A stretch of DNA of 64,000 nt from Mycobacterium sp. (GTDB taxonomy: Bacteria; Actinomycetota; Actinomycetes; Mycobacteriales; Mycobacteriaceae): contig NZ_PKEK01000049.1 in the NCBI RefSeq assembly GCF_002863225.1, positions 62,001 to 126,000 of the forward strand. The letters run 5' to 3'. Shown in pieces: positions 29,130-38,955 of this stretch. Made by a program: the position numbers and the translations under genes. The number at the start of each line of letters is the position of its first letter. The stretch's first letter is position 1. Under the pieces are notes generated by a model that saw nothing but the letters and a program-made list of their open reading frames with translations, ran no database searches and was not told the DNA's origin.

Positions 29130-30467
29130 CTAGAGCGAAATGTATGTCTTCAGTTCGTACGGCGTCACATGGCGACGGTAGTTCGCCCACTCCGTGCGCT
29201 TGTTGCGCAGGAAGAAGTCGAAGACGTGCTCCCCCAGCGCTTCTGCGACCAACTCCGAACCCTCCATCGCCCGCAGCGCCTCGTCGAGGCTGGACGGCAG
29301 TTCCCGGTAGCCCATCGCTCGGCGCTCGGTCGGGGTGAGGTCCCAGACGTTGTCCTCGGCCTGCGGGCCCAGCACGTAACCCTTCTCGACGCCGCGAAGC
29401 CCGGCCGCGAGCAGCACGGCGAACGCCAGATACGGGTTGCAGGCCGAGTCGGGGCTGCGCACCTCGATGCGACGCGACGAGGTCTTGTGCGGGCTGTACA
29501 TCGGGATGCGGACCAGCGCCGAGCGGTTCGCCGCGCCCCAGGAGGCCGCGGTGGGGGCCTCGCCGCCGAGCACCAGCCGCTTGTAGGAGTTGACCCATTG
29601 GTTTGTGACGGCACTGATTTCGCTGGCGTGCTCGAGGATTCCGGCGATGAACGACTTGGCGACATCGGAGAGTTGCAACGGATCGTCAGGGCTGTGGAAC
29701 GCGTTGACCTCGCCCTCGAACAGGCTCATGTGGGTGTGCATCGCCGAGCCGGGGTATTGGCCGAACGGCTTGGGCATGAACGTCGCTCGCGAGCCCTCGT
29801 TCAGCGCGACCTCCTTGATGAGGTAGCGGAAGGTCATCACGTTGTCGGCCATCGAGAGGGCGTCGGCGAAGCGAAGGTCGATCTCCTGCTGACCCGGGGC
29901 GCCTTCGTGGTGGCTGAATTCCACCGAAATACCCATGGATTCGAGCGCATCGATGGCATGCCGGCGGAAGTTCGACGCGGTGTGCACCGCTTGATCGAAG
30001 TAGCCGGCGTTGTCGGCGGGAACGGGCACCGAACCGTCCTCTGGGCCCGATTCGAGGAGGAAGAATTCGATTTCGGGATGCACGTAGCAGGAGAAGCCCA
30101 GATCGTTGGCTTTGCCTAGCTGACGGCGCAGGACATGGCGGGGGTCGGCCCACGACGGCGAGCCGTCGGGCATCTTGATGTCGCAGAACATCCGGGCCGA
30201 ATGGTGGTGGCCCGTCCGAGTCGTCCAGGGCAGCACCTGGAACGTCGACGGGTCGGGGTGCGCCACGGTGTCGCTCTCGGAGACGCGGGCGAAACCTTCG
30301 ATCGACGATCCGTCGAAGCCGATGCCTTCTTCGAAGGCGCCCTCGAGCTCAGCGGGCGCGATCGCGACAGACTTCAGGAAACCGAGCACGTCGGTGAACC
30401 ACAACCGGACGAATCGGATGTCTCGTTCCTCCAGCGTGCGGAGCACGAATTCCTTTTGTCGATCCAT
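29130..30467 (-). CDS. glnA2: Glutamine synthetase, GlnA2 type
   Basis: Second GS-type enzyme, 445 residues, of the I-alpha class typical of actinobacteria. It has FDGSSIEGFARVSESDT, the HHEGAPGQQEIDLRFADAL and FMPKPFGQYPGSAMHTHMS active-site blocks, and RIEVRSPDSACNPY. The adenylylation loop of GlnA1 is absent, so GlnE control is not expected. ATG at 30467 (MDRQKEF) is chosen over one six codons upstream because it matches the family N-terminus and lies seven bases after a TACTGT -10 box. In vivo role is debated in the family: glutamine or gamma-glutamylated amine/poly-glutamate metabolism. Confidence 0.94.
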   Translation of the reverse strand: MDRQKEFVLRTLEERDIRFVRLWFTDVLGFLKSVAIAPAELEGAFEEGIGFDGSSIEGFARVSESDTVAHPDPSTFQVLPWTTRTGHHHSARMFCDIKMPDGSPSWADPRHVLRRQLGKANDLGFSCYVHPEIEFFLLESGPEDGSVPVPADNAGYFDQAVHTASNFRRHAIDALESMGISVEFSHHEGAPGQQEIDLRFADALSMADNVMTFRYLIKEVALNEGSRATFMPKPFGQYPGSAMHTHMSLFEGEVNAFHSPDDPLQLSDVAKSFIAGILEHASEISAVTNQWVNSYKRLVLGGEAPTAASWGAANRSALVRIPMYSPHKTSSRRIEVRSPDSACNPYLAFAVLLAAGLRGVEKGYVLGPQAEDNVWDLTPTERRAMGYRELPSSLDEALRAMEGSELVAEALGEHVFDFFLRNKRTEWANYRRHVTPYELKTYISL

Positions 30468-30474
30468 ACCTGGA

Positions 30475-30506
30475 ACAGTATGCATTCAGCGTTAAGTTTG
30501 TGTTAC
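30475..30506 (-). promoter_or_regulatory. Leaderless glnA2 promoter with GlnR-like pair
   Basis: On the minus strand TACTGT (30475-30480) stands seven bases before the glnA2 ATG. Upstream lies GTAAC-n6-TTAAC (30491-30506), a one-off match to the GlnR pattern that covers the place of the -35, which itself is poor. This suggests activator dependence; it is a pattern match only. Confidence 0.35.
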
Positions 30507-30515
30507 CAGCGCTGC

Positions 30516-32120
30516 CTAACACCGTAAGTTTCCCGGCGCGGTGCCGTCGACCAAGTAGCGGGTCACCGCCGAGTCGACGCACTCGTTCCCGTTGAACGTC
30601 ACGGTGTGTTGGGTTCCTTCGAACGTGATCAGGTTGGCGCCGAGCTGGCGGGCCAGGTCCACGCCCGCCTGGTAGGGCGTGGCCGGGTCGTGCGTGGTGG
30701 ACACCACGACCGTTTTGCCCGGCCCGACCGGGGCTGCCGGATGCGGCGAGGAGGTCGGCGGCTCCGGCCACAACGCGCACAGGTCGCGCGGCGCGTGACC
30801 GGTGAACTGGCCGTAGGACGAGAACGGCGCGACCTGACGAATCCGCCGGTCCGCGTCGGCCCAGGCCGCCGGGTCGGTCGGCTCGGGCGCGTCGACGCAG
30901 CGGATCGCGTTGAACGCGTCTTGGGAATTGTTGTAGTGGCCCTTGTCGTCGCGCCCGTAGTACTCGTCGGCCAGCGTCAGCAGGTCACCCGGGTCGGCGC
31001 CGCGACGCAGACCGAGCAGTCCGCTGGTCAGGTACTTCCAGAACTGCGGGGTGTAGAGCGCGTTGATCGTGCCGGTGATGGCGTCGGAGTAGCCGAGCTG
31101 ACGCCGATCCGAGGTCACCGCGGGCTTGGTCACCAACGGGTCGATCAGCTGGTGATAGCGCGCAACCCACTGGTTGGGGTCGGTGCCCAGCGGGCAATCG
31201 GTCGAGCGGGCGCAGTCGGCGGCGTAGTCGTTGAACGCGGTCTGGAAACCAGCCTGTTGGTTGACCAGTTCGTCGATCGGGCCGATGGTCGGGTCGATGG
31301 CGCCGTCGAGCACCATCGCCCGGACGTGGTCGCCGAAGCGCTCGATGTAGGCGGTTCCGAGCTCGGTGCCGTAGCTGTAGCCCAGGTAGTTGATCTCGTC
31401 GTCGCCGAGCGCCTGGCGCACCGCGTCCATATCGCGCGCGGCGGACGCGGTTCCGACGTTCGCCAGGAAGGCCGACCCGTTGCGTGCGACGCACCGCTGC
31501 GCGATCTGCCGGTAGATCTGCTCGATGTGCGCCACACCCTGCGGGCTGTAGTCGACCATCGGTTCGCGACGGAAGGCGTCGAAGTCGGCGTCGGTCTGGC
31601 AGCGCACACCCGGCGTCGAATGGCCGACGCCGCGCGGGTCGAACCCGACCAGGTCGAAGTGCCGGCTCACTTCGGAGTCGGCGAGCGCGGGCCCCATCGC
31701 GGCCACCATGTCGACCGCCGACGCCCCCGGCCCGCCGGGGTTGACCAACAGCGCACCGATTCGCGGACCGGTCGCCGGAATCCGGATCACGGCGATCTGC
31801 ACTTGTGCGCCAGTCGGATTCGCGTAATCGACCGGTACCTCGACGACCCCGCACTGCGCGGTGGGGACGTCACCGGGGGCTTTGACGACCTGGCTGCAAC
31901 TCCCCCAGTTCAGTTGCTGCACCGAGGACGGCTGCGGCGCGGCCGGGCTGGGCGTCGGGCCCGCGCCGTATCCGGGCGTGGCGCCGGACCACGGTGTTGC
32001 GACGACGGCGGCCGATGCGGAGAGCAGGAGGGAGAGCAGCGCTGAACTCATCGGTCTCATGCGCCACATGGTGGTCAATCGTGGCATGCGTCGGCCACGG
32101 GCCGTGATCCCATTGGTCAC
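30516..32120 (-). CDS. Secreted alpha/beta-hydrolase (CaeA/TAP-like), Rv2223c-like
   Basis: Exported serine hydrolase of 534 residues. A signal peptide is seen around MSSALLSLLLSASAAVVATP. The start is uncertain: GTG at 32120, with ATGs at 32087, 32069, 32060 and 32051. The hydrolase core has the oxyanion loop VNPGGPGASAVD, nucleophile Ser in YLGYSYGTELG and the C-terminal TAP-like domain with STTHDPATPYQAG and the final catalytic His in EGTQHTVTFNGNEC. Conserved Cys residues suggest disulfides outside the membrane. It is a paralogue of the gene at 32186 and probably arose by tandem duplication. The substrate is likely a peptide or ester of the cell envelope. Confidence 0.88.
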   Translation of the reverse strand: MTNGITARGRRMPRLTTMWRMRPMSSALLSLLLSASAAVVATPWSGATPGYGAGPTPSPAAPQPSSVQQLNWGSCSQVVKAPGDVPTAQCGVVEVPVDYANPTGAQVQIAVIRIPATGPRIGALLVNPGGPGASAVDMVAAMGPALADSEVSRHFDLVGFDPRGVGHSTPGVRCQTDADFDAFRREPMVDYSPQGVAHIEQIYRQIAQRCVARNGSAFLANVGTASAARDMDAVRQALGDDEINYLGYSYGTELGTAYIERFGDHVRAMVLDGAIDPTIGPIDELVNQQAGFQTAFNDYAADCARSTDCPLGTDPNQWVARYHQLIDPLVTKPAVTSDRRQLGYSDAITGTINALYTPQFWKYLTSGLLGLRRGADPGDLLTLADEYYGRDDKGHYNNSQDAFNAIRCVDAPEPTDPAAWADADRRIRQVAPFSSYGQFTGHAPRDLCALWPEPPTSSPHPAAPVGPGKTVVVSTTHDPATPYQAGVDLARQLGANLITFEGTQHTVTFNGNECVDSAVTRYLVDGTAPGNLRC

Positions 32121-32185
32121 ACCTTGGTCTCGTTATCGAGCGCGCGGTCGTGAAACGCCGTATTGGAAGCCGTCCGCGGACGGCG

Positions 32186-33751
32186 CTAGCACTTGGCCCC
32201 GTTGGACGGCACGGTACCGCTGAGGAGGTAGGCGGTCGCATAGTCGTCGATGCAGCTGTTTCCCTGGAACACCACCGTGTGCTGGGTGCCGTCGAACGTG
32301 AGCAGCCCGCCCTTGAGTTGCTTCGACAGGTCGACGCCGGCCTGATACGGCGTCGCCGGGTCGTGGGTGGTGGAGACCACCAGCGTGGGCGTCAGGTTGG
32401 ACACCGAGATGGAGTGCGGCTTGCTGGTGGGCGGCACCGGCCAGAACGCGCACGTTCCCAGCGGGGCGTTGCCGGTGAACTTGCCGTAATTCATGAACGG
32501 CGCGACCTCGCGCGAGCGCCGGTCCTCGTCGATGACCCTGGCGCGGTCTTTGACCGGCGGCTGGTCTACGCAGTTCACCGCGACGCGGGCATCGGTGGAG
32601 TTGTTGTAGTGGCCGCGCTTGTCGCGGCGCATGTAGAGGTCGGCCAGTTCGAGCATCACATCGCCGCGATGGCGCGACAGTTCGGTCAGCGCGGTCGTCA
32701 GGTGGTGCCAGAAAGTCGGCGAATACAGCGCCATGATGGTGCCGATGATGGCGTCGCTGTAGCTCAGCCCGCGGGGGTCCTTGGTGCGGGCCGGAATGCT
32801 GCGCATCGGGTTGTTCTTGTCGACCAGCGGATAGACCAGATCGTGGTAGACGTCGACCGCTTTGGCGGGGTCGGTACCCAGCGGACAGGTGGGCGACTTG
32901 GCGCAGTCTTTCGCGAAGTTGTTGAAGGCGTCCTGAAAACCCTTGGCCTGCCGAAGATCTGACTCGACGGGGTCGGCATTGGGGTCGATGGCGCCGTCGA
33001 GGATCATCGCCCGGATGTTCTTGGGGAACGCCTCGGCGTACGCGGCGCCCATCCGGGTGCCGTAGGAGTAACCCAGGAACGTCAGCTTGCTGTCGCCCAG
33101 CGCTTCCCGGATGACGTCCAAATCCTTTGCGACGTTGTCGGTTCCGACGTTCGCCAGGAATTTCTTGCCCATCTTGGCGACGCAGCGGTCGATGTACTCC
33201 TTGGTCTCCTGCTCGATGTGCGCGATGCCCGCCGGGCTGTAGTCGACCTGTGTCTCGGTGCGCAGCCGGTCGTTGTCGGCGTCGGAGTTGCACCAGATCG
33301 CTGGCCGCGACGACGCCACCCCGCGCGGGTCGAACCCGACCAGGTCGAAGCGTTCCCGGATCTGCGGCGGCAACGACTGCACCAGCCCGACCGCGGCTTC
33401 GATGCCGGACTCCCCCGGGCCGCCGGGGTTGATGACCAGCGAGCCGATCTTGTCCCGGGTCGCCGGAAAGCGAACGAGCCCGAGTGTGGTCGCGTCGCCG
33501 TTGCGGTGCCGGTAGTCGACGGGAACCGCGAGCTTTCCGCACTGCACGCCGCTGGGCAGCTTGGCGGGCAGCCCGCCGCTTCCCGCGAGCCGGCACGGTC
33601 CCCACTCCACCGGTTGCCCGACCTTCGGGCCGTACATCACCGCACGACCCTTGACCACCTGTGTGCAGCTGGACGCTGTCACCGCGATGACGGCGATCGC
33701 GGTCCAGAGCAGCATCATGCGCGCGAACTTGCCGCGGCGAGGGGTCCCCAT
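32186..33751 (-). CDS. caeA: Cell-envelope serine protease/esterase CaeA (Hip1) homologue
   Basis: Lipoprotein-like serine hydrolase of 521 residues. The N-terminus MGTPRRGKF is followed by a hydrophobic stretch ending in VTASSC, a plausible but slightly atypical lipobox with Cys29. Catalytic Ser lies in FLGYSYGTRMG, and STTHDPATPYQAG and FDGTQHTVVFQGNSC carry the C-terminal acid/base region. ATG at 33751 is preferred to the GTG three codons upstream. The M. tuberculosis orthologue Hip1 cleaves GroEL2 and shapes host responses; whether that role holds in this organism is unknown. It is 65 bases upstream of its paralogue on the same strand. Confidence 0.92.
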   Translation of the reverse strand: MGTPRRGKFARMMLLWTAIAVIAVTASSCTQVVKGRAVMYGPKVGQPVEWGPCRLAGSGGLPAKLPSGVQCGKLAVPVDYRHRNGDATTLGLVRFPATRDKIGSLVINPGGPGESGIEAAVGLVQSLPPQIRERFDLVGFDPRGVASSRPAIWCNSDADNDRLRTETQVDYSPAGIAHIEQETKEYIDRCVAKMGKKFLANVGTDNVAKDLDVIREALGDSKLTFLGYSYGTRMGAAYAEAFPKNIRAMILDGAIDPNADPVESDLRQAKGFQDAFNNFAKDCAKSPTCPLGTDPAKAVDVYHDLVYPLVDKNNPMRSIPARTKDPRGLSYSDAIIGTIMALYSPTFWHHLTTALTELSRHRGDVMLELADLYMRRDKRGHYNNSTDARVAVNCVDQPPVKDRARVIDEDRRSREVAPFMNYGKFTGNAPLGTCAFWPVPPTSKPHSISVSNLTPTLVVSTTHDPATPYQAGVDLSKQLKGGLLTFDGTQHTVVFQGNSCIDDYATAYLLSGTVPSNGAKC

Positions 33752-33800
33752 GTCACACATGCTGCCATGCGCCGATGCGGCGCCCAGGGCACTGGGGCGG

Positions 33801-35192
33801 CTAATGCGTCGCGAGCAGCAGTTCTTCCATGCCGACGGCGAAATCGTCGGCCAGCTCCCACAGGTCGGGCAACAGCTCCGGGCAGGCGATGATCCCGACG
33901 TCGAGTTTGCCGGTCAGCGACATCACGGTGATATTGAGCCCGGAGCCCTGGAAGATCGGCCCCAGCGGATACATCGCCTTGACCTCACCGCCCAGGAAAT
34001 ACAGCGGCACCTGGGGCCCGGGCACGTTGGACACCACCAGATTGTGCACCGGGATCCGCTTGGTGAGGCTGGTCCGCGCGTAGGCCCGCATTGCCACGCC
34101 GAACACCGCGGGCGCGGCGAACTGTGACCAGTCCTGCAGCAACGAGGCTTTGATTGCCGAACTATGTTGCTTGGCAACCGAATTGGCGTCAGCGATGGCC
34201 CTGATCCGCTCGGCCGGGTCGGCGATGTGGGTCTGCAGGCTGGAGAACATGCCCGAAACCTGGTTGCGCCCAGGCCGATCCGACTTGCCGTGCACGGACA
34301 CCGGCACCATCGCCACCAGCGACGAGTCCGGTAGTTCGCCGCGGTCCATTAGGAATTGGCGCAGCACACCGGAGACCAGCGCCATCACCACGTCATTGAC
34401 CTTGACGTTGAAGTGGTCCTTGACCTTCTTGATGTCCCCGAGGTCGAGCTGCGCGTAGGCGATGTTGCGGTTCGAGGTGATGCTGTCGTTGAACGCGGTC
34501 CGCGGCGCCGCGAACGGCGGTGCCATCGTCTGGCCGCTGCGCGCCCGCAACACCGTCTTGACCACGGTCGATGCGGTGTCGGACAGCGCGTTGGCGAGGC
34601 GGATCGGCCGGGCCGCGAATTTCAGCGCGCCGGTCACCGCGATCTCGAGGTCGTTGGCGCCCCCGACACCGTCGACCGGGTCCGGCGCGGGCGCGTCCGC
34701 CTCGGTGCTGCACAGCTGCGACATCAGGTTGGCGCCGGTCACGCCGTCGACCGCGGCGTGGTGCACCTTGGTCATGACCGCCAGCCGACCGCCCTGCTGA
34801 GCGTCGGTGCCCGCGACGCCTTCGATGACCCACATCTCCCAGAGCGGACGGGTGCGGTCCAGCGGCAGTGACGCGATGTGGCCGCAGATCTCGGCCAGCT
34901 CGTTGCGCCCACCCGGTGGCGGCAAGCCGATCCGGTGCAGATGGCGGGCGACTTCAAAGTTGTTGTCGTCCACCCAGACCGGGTGGTCCAGGTTGAATAC
35001 GCTGTCGGCCAGCTTCTCGCGGAACTGCGGCATCGCCTTGACCCGCAGCGCCAGTTCGTCACGTAACCGGTCGAAGGTGTATCCGCCCGGCATCGTCGAG
35101 GTGTCGACCTCCAGAATCGAGCAGACGTGCAACGGCTGCGCAGGGGTTTCGAGATACAGGAAACTGGCGTCGAGTCCGCTGAGGCGCTGCAT
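33801..35192 (-). CDS. Wax ester synthase/diacylglycerol acyltransferase (WS/DGAT)
   Basis: Enzyme of 463 residues that acylates diacylglycerol or long alcohols with acyl-CoA to make storage lipid. The active-site motif HHAAVDG (HHxxxDG) is intact, preceded by MTKV. The N-terminal MQRLSGLDASFLYLETPAQPLHV and the C-terminal NLVVSNVPGPQVPLYFLGGE are family hallmarks. M. tuberculosis has many such tgs-type paralogues, but I recall none at this spot between caeA and panB, so this copy may be an insertion. It is in the same orientation as caeA with a 49-base gap. Confidence 0.92.
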   Translation of the reverse strand: MQRLSGLDASFLYLETPAQPLHVCSILEVDTSTMPGGYTFDRLRDELALRVKAMPQFREKLADSVFNLDHPVWVDDNNFEVARHLHRIGLPPPGGRNELAEICGHIASLPLDRTRPLWEMWVIEGVAGTDAQQGGRLAVMTKVHHAAVDGVTGANLMSQLCSTEADAPAPDPVDGVGGANDLEIAVTGALKFAARPIRLANALSDTASTVVKTVLRARSGQTMAPPFAAPRTAFNDSITSNRNIAYAQLDLGDIKKVKDHFNVKVNDVVMALVSGVLRQFLMDRGELPDSSLVAMVPVSVHGKSDRPGRNQVSGMFSSLQTHIADPAERIRAIADANSVAKQHSSAIKASLLQDWSQFAAPAVFGVAMRAYARTSLTKRIPVHNLVVSNVPGPQVPLYFLGGEVKAMYPLGPIFQGSGLNITVMSLTGKLDVGIIACPELLPDLWELADDFAVGMEELLLATH

Positions 35193-35372
35193 GGGCCGAT
35201 GGTATGTCCGCCGCCAAGGGGCGGCACCGGAATCGCGCGATGGGCAGTGGTGTGAGGAAATCCACTGGGCCTGCTATCCACCCGATGGGCCTGAAGTGGC
35301 ACACTGGTCGGGTCAGACGAACCCGGGGACCCGGATGGGCCTCGAGGATCGAAACGACCACCACTAGGGACA

Positions 35373-36221
35373 ATGATGTCTGAACAGACTGTTTATGGCG
35401 CCCACGCTTCCTCGAACACCGCTCCGCGGGCCAAGACCCGCGTCCACCACCTGCAGAAGATGAAGGCCGAAGGCCACAAGTGGGCCATGCTCACGGCCTA
35501 CGACTACTCGACCGCGCGCGTCTTCGACGACGCCGGCATCCCGGTGCTGCTGGTCGGCGATTCTGCAGCCAACGTCGTCTACGGCTACGACACGACCGTT
35601 CCGGTGTCGGTCGACGAACTCATTCCGCTGGTTCGTGGGGTTGTCCGCGGGGCGCCGCACGCGCTGGTCGTCGCGGATCTGCCGTTCGGCAGCTACGAAG
35701 CCGGCCCCGCCGCCGCGCTGGACGTCGCGATCCGCTTCATGAAGGAAGCCGGCGCGCACGCGGTCAAGCTGGAGGGCGGCGAGCGGGTAGCCCCGCAGAT
35801 CGCCGCGCTGTCCGCGGCCGGCATTCCGGTGATGGCCCACATCGGCTTCACCCCGCAGAGCGTCAACTCCCTGGGCGGTTTCCGGGTGCAGGGCCGCGGC
35901 GACGCCGCCGAGCAGACCATCCATGACGCGATCGCGGTCGCCGAGGCCGGTGCGTTCGCCGTTGTCATGGAGATGGTGCCGGCCGAGTTGGCCACCCAGA
36001 TCACCGGCAAGTTGACCATCCCCACCGTCGGGATCGGCGCCGGCCGCAACTGCGATGCCCAGGTCCTGGTGTGGCAGGACATGGCCGGGCTCACCAGCGG
36101 CAAGACTGCCAAGTTCGTCAAGCGGTTCGGCGATGTCGGTGGCGAATTGCAGCGCGCGGCAACGCAATACGCCAACGAGGTGGCGTCCGGGGAGTTCCCC
36201 GACGACGAGCACAGCTTCTGA
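35373..36221 (+). CDS. panB: 3-methyl-2-oxobutanoate hydroxymethyltransferase
   Basis: First committed enzyme of pantothenate (hence CoA) synthesis: it adds a hydroxymethyl group from methylene-THF to 2-oxoisovalerate. Length is 282 residues. The TIM-barrel motifs [36 protein letters not shown] (Mg ligand Asp), [21 protein letters not shown] and EMVPAELA (catalytic Glu) are present. The first two codons are both ATG; the second (35376) matches the usual MSEQT N-terminus. A short inverted repeat follows the stop. Confidence 0.96.
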   Translation: MMSEQTVYGAHASSNTAPRAKTRVHHLQKMKAEGHKWAMLTAYDYSTARVFDDAGIPVLLVGDSAANVVYGYDTTVPVSVDELIPLVRGVVRGAPHALVVADLPFGSYEAGPAAALDVAIRFMKEAGAHAVKLEGGERVAPQIAALSAAGIPVMAHIGFTPQSVNSLGGFRVQGRGDAAEQTIHDAIAVAEAGAFAVVMEMVPAELATQITGKLTIPTVGIGAGRNCDAQVLVWQDMAGLTSGKTAKFVKRFGDVGGELQRAATQYANEVASGEFPDDEHSF

Positions 36222-36238
36222 TCCGCCGGTTTGGCGGA
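36222..36238 (+). terminator. Short hairpin after panB, weak terminator candidate
   Basis: TCCGCC pairs with GGCGGA across a GGTTT loop immediately after the panB stop. There is no T-run, so it may only partly terminate or not at all. Confidence 0.25.
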
Positions 36239-36264
36239 CGCCGCCGCGTGGCACAGTGACGGCA

Positions 36265-37728
36265 ATGTCCGCCGAAGGCCCGTCTCGCCACCTCGAAGTC
36301 GAGCGCAAGTATGACGTCGACGCCTCGACGCGGCCGCCCTCCTTCGACGGGCTCGCCGGGGTCGGCCGGGTGGCACGGTCGGGGACGCAAACGCTGGATG
36401 CCGTCTACTTCGACACCGCTGGGCGTGACTTGGCGTCCAACCGGATCACGCTGCGCCGCCGTACCGGCGGTCCCGACGCGGGCTGGCATCTGAAACTGCC
36501 GGCGGGCGACGGGGCCCGGACCGAAGTGCGGGCGCCGCTGGACGGTGACCAACCACCGGGCGCACTGCTGGACGTCGTGCTGGCGGTCGTGCGCGATCGC
36601 CCGGTGCAGCCGGTGGCCCGGATCAGCACCATCCGTCAGGTCCACGTGCTCCACGGCACCGACGACGCCGTCGTCGCCGAGTTCTGCGACGACAGGGTCA
36701 CCGCCGGGCGCGGTCCCGATGGTGAACTCGCCCAACAACGCTGGCGTGAATGGGAAGTCGAGCTCGTCGGCGACGGCTCCGACACCGATCTGCTGGAACG
36801 GGTCGGTGAGCGGCTGTTCGACGCGGGCGCGAAACCGGCCGGTCACGGCTCGAAGCTCGCGCGGGTGCTGGAGACGGCTGTGCCGAAGCTGCCGGCCGAT
36901 CCCCTGCACCGGGCGCTGGCCGAACAGATCGACGAGCTGCTGGCGTGGGACCGCGCGGTACGCGCGGATGCCGACGACGCCGTCCACCAGATGCGGGTGA
37001 CGGCCCGCAAGATCCGCAGCCTGCTTCAGGCCTCGCCGGAGTCGTTCGGGCTCACCAAAGACGCGCCGGTGATCGACGAGCTGCGCGAGCTGGGCAACGT
37101 GCTGGGGGTCGCCCGCGACGCCGAGGTACTGGCCGATCGTTATCGCAGCGCCCTCGACGACGTGCCGCCGGAGCTGATCCGCGGGCCGATCCGCGAGCGG
37201 CTGGTCGGCGGCGCGGAACAGCGCTACCGGACCGGCCTGCGGCATGCGTTGGCGGCCATGCGCTTACCGCGCTATTTCCGGCTGCTCGATGCGCTCGACG
37301 CGCTGATCGCGCAGCCTCCGTCGGCCGGCCGGAAGTCGGCGCCGGCGACCGTTGCCAGTGCGGGTAAGAAAGTACGCAAGGCCGCGAAAGCGGCCCGGCA
37401 GGCACCCGGTGGCGCCGACCGTGACGACGCCATCCACCGAATCCGCAAGCGGGCCAAGCGGCTTCGCTACACCGCCGATGCCACCGGCAACGGCAAGGTG
37501 TCCGCCAGGGCCAAGAAGCTGCAGTCAGTGCTCGGGGATCATCAGGACAGCGTGGTCAGCCGTGAGCATCTCCGCGAACAGGCCGACACCGCCCACGCCG
37601 CCGGCGAGGACACCTTCACCTACGGATTGCTCTATCAGCGCGAGGGCGATGTCGCGGCCGAGAGCCGGCGGCAGCTGGAGCCGACGCTGAGCAAGCTCCT
37701 CAAAGCGGTACGCAAGCTGTCGCGCTGA
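36265..37728 (+). CDS. CYTH and CHAD domain-containing protein, Rv2226-like
   Basis: Protein of 487 residues. The N-terminal CYTH tunnel domain (about 5-205) has the HLEVERKYDVD motif (ExExK) and alternating basic/acidic strands expected of triphosphate-binding enzymes. The CHAD domain (about 220-487) is helical and rich in conserved His/Arg: HQMRVTARKIRSLLQ, HRIRKRAKRLRY and the central GNVLGVARDAEVL. CHAD domains bind polyphosphate, so a role in polyphosphate or triphosphate metabolism is plausible. The ATG at 36265 follows panB by 43 bases. It converges on rnpB. Confidence 0.9.
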   Translation: MSAEGPSRHLEVERKYDVDASTRPPSFDGLAGVGRVARSGTQTLDAVYFDTAGRDLASNRITLRRRTGGPDAGWHLKLPAGDGARTEVRAPLDGDQPPGALLDVVLAVVRDRPVQPVARISTIRQVHVLHGTDDAVVAEFCDDRVTAGRGPDGELAQQRWREWEVELVGDGSDTDLLERVGERLFDAGAKPAGHGSKLARVLETAVPKLPADPLHRALAEQIDELLAWDRAVRADADDAVHQMRVTARKIRSLLQASPESFGLTKDAPVIDELRELGNVLGVARDAEVLADRYRSALDDVPPELIRGPIRERLVGGAEQRYRTGLRHALAAMRLPRYFRLLDALDALIAQPPSAGRKSAPATVASAGKKVRKAAKAARQAPGGADRDDAIHRIRKRAKRLRYTADATGNGKVSARAKKLQSVLGDHQDSVVSREHLREQADTAHAAGEDTFTYGLLYQREGDVAAESRRQLEPTLSKLLKAVRKLSR

Positions 37729-37730
37729 CA

Positions 37731-38130
<400 letters not shown>

Positions 38131-38135
38131 CTAAC

Positions 38136-38165
38136 ACCGTACTCGCTGCGGAATCCGCAGGCCAA
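38136..38165 (-). promoter_or_regulatory. Predicted rnpB promoter
   Basis: On the minus strand, TTGGCC (38160-38165) and TACGGT (38136-38141) are 18 bases apart, with the -10 ending about six bases before the estimated 5' end of rnpB. A 15-base inverted repeat CTGCGGAATCCGCAG (38146-38160) fills the spacer. Confidence 0.5.
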
Positions 38166-38238
38166 CGGCTTTCACCCGCCCTCACATCCCGGCCGTCCCT
38201 ATCGTCTACAGGTTGAGGGCGAAGGAGGGCCGCAGCTG

Positions 38239-38955
38239 ATGCCGACGGATCGATGGTCGAAGCGTGTCGAAAGCGGCGACTGGGAGGCGATCGCCGCATC
38301 CGTCGACGACTTCGGCGGGGCGTTGCTGCCGCGACTGCTGACCGTCGCCGAGGCGCGCCGGATCCGCGCCACATTCGACTCCGACGAGCTGTTCCGGTCC
38401 ACCGTCGACATGGGTCCACGCCGCTACGGCTCCGGTCGGTACCGCTACTTCCATGCCCCCTACCCGGAGCCGATCGAGCAGCTCAAGCAGGCGCTGTATC
38501 CACGACTGTTGCCGATCGCCCGGAACTGGTGGGGCAAGCTGGGCCGCGAAGCGCCGTGGCCGGACACCCTCGACGAGTGGCTGCAGCTGTGTCACGCCGC
38601 CGGCCAGAACCGGTCGACGGCCCTGATGCTGAAATACCAGACCGGTGACTGGAACGCACTTCACCGAGACCTCTACGGCGACTTGGTGTTTCCGCTGCAA
38701 GTGGTGATCGACCTCAGCGATCCTGGGAGCGAGTTCACCGGTGGGGAGTTCATGCTCGTCGAGCAGCGGGCCCGGGCCCAGTCACGCGGCACCGCAACGC
38801 AGTTGCCGCAGGGCCACGGTTACCTCTTCACCACCCGGGACCGGCCGGTGCCCTCGGCGCGGGGATGGTCGGCCGCGGCGGTGCGGCACGGCTTGTCCGT
38901 GGTCCGATCCGGCGAGCGTTACGCGCTCGGGCTGATCTTCCACGACGCCGCCTGA
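38239..38955 (+). CDS. 2OG-Fe(II) oxygenase family protein, Rv2227-like
   Basis: Protein of 238 residues. The double-stranded beta-helix iron site is visible: HRDLYGDLVFPLQ supplies the HxD pair, AAVRHGLSVVRSGERYALGLIFHDA supplies the distal His and the Arg that binds 2-oxoglutarate, and GGEFMLVEQR is the central strand. ATG at 38239 follows GAAGGAGG (38221-38228) by ten bases. Longer upstream frames run antisense through rnpB and are not real. The substrate is unknown; family members hydroxylate proteins, nucleic acids or small molecules. Its end overlaps the convergent HATPase gene by 37 bases. Confidence 0.87.
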   Translation: MPTDRWSKRVESGDWEAIAASVDDFGGALLPRLLTVAEARRIRATFDSDELFRSTVDMGPRRYGSGRYRYFHAPYPEPIEQLKQALYPRLLPIARNWWGKLGREAPWPDTLDEWLQLCHAAGQNRSTALMLKYQTGDWNALHRDLYGDLVFPLQVVIDLSDPGSEFTGGEFMLVEQRARAQSRGTATQLPQGHGYLFTTRDRPVPSARGWSAAAVRHGLSVVRSGERYALGLIFHDAA

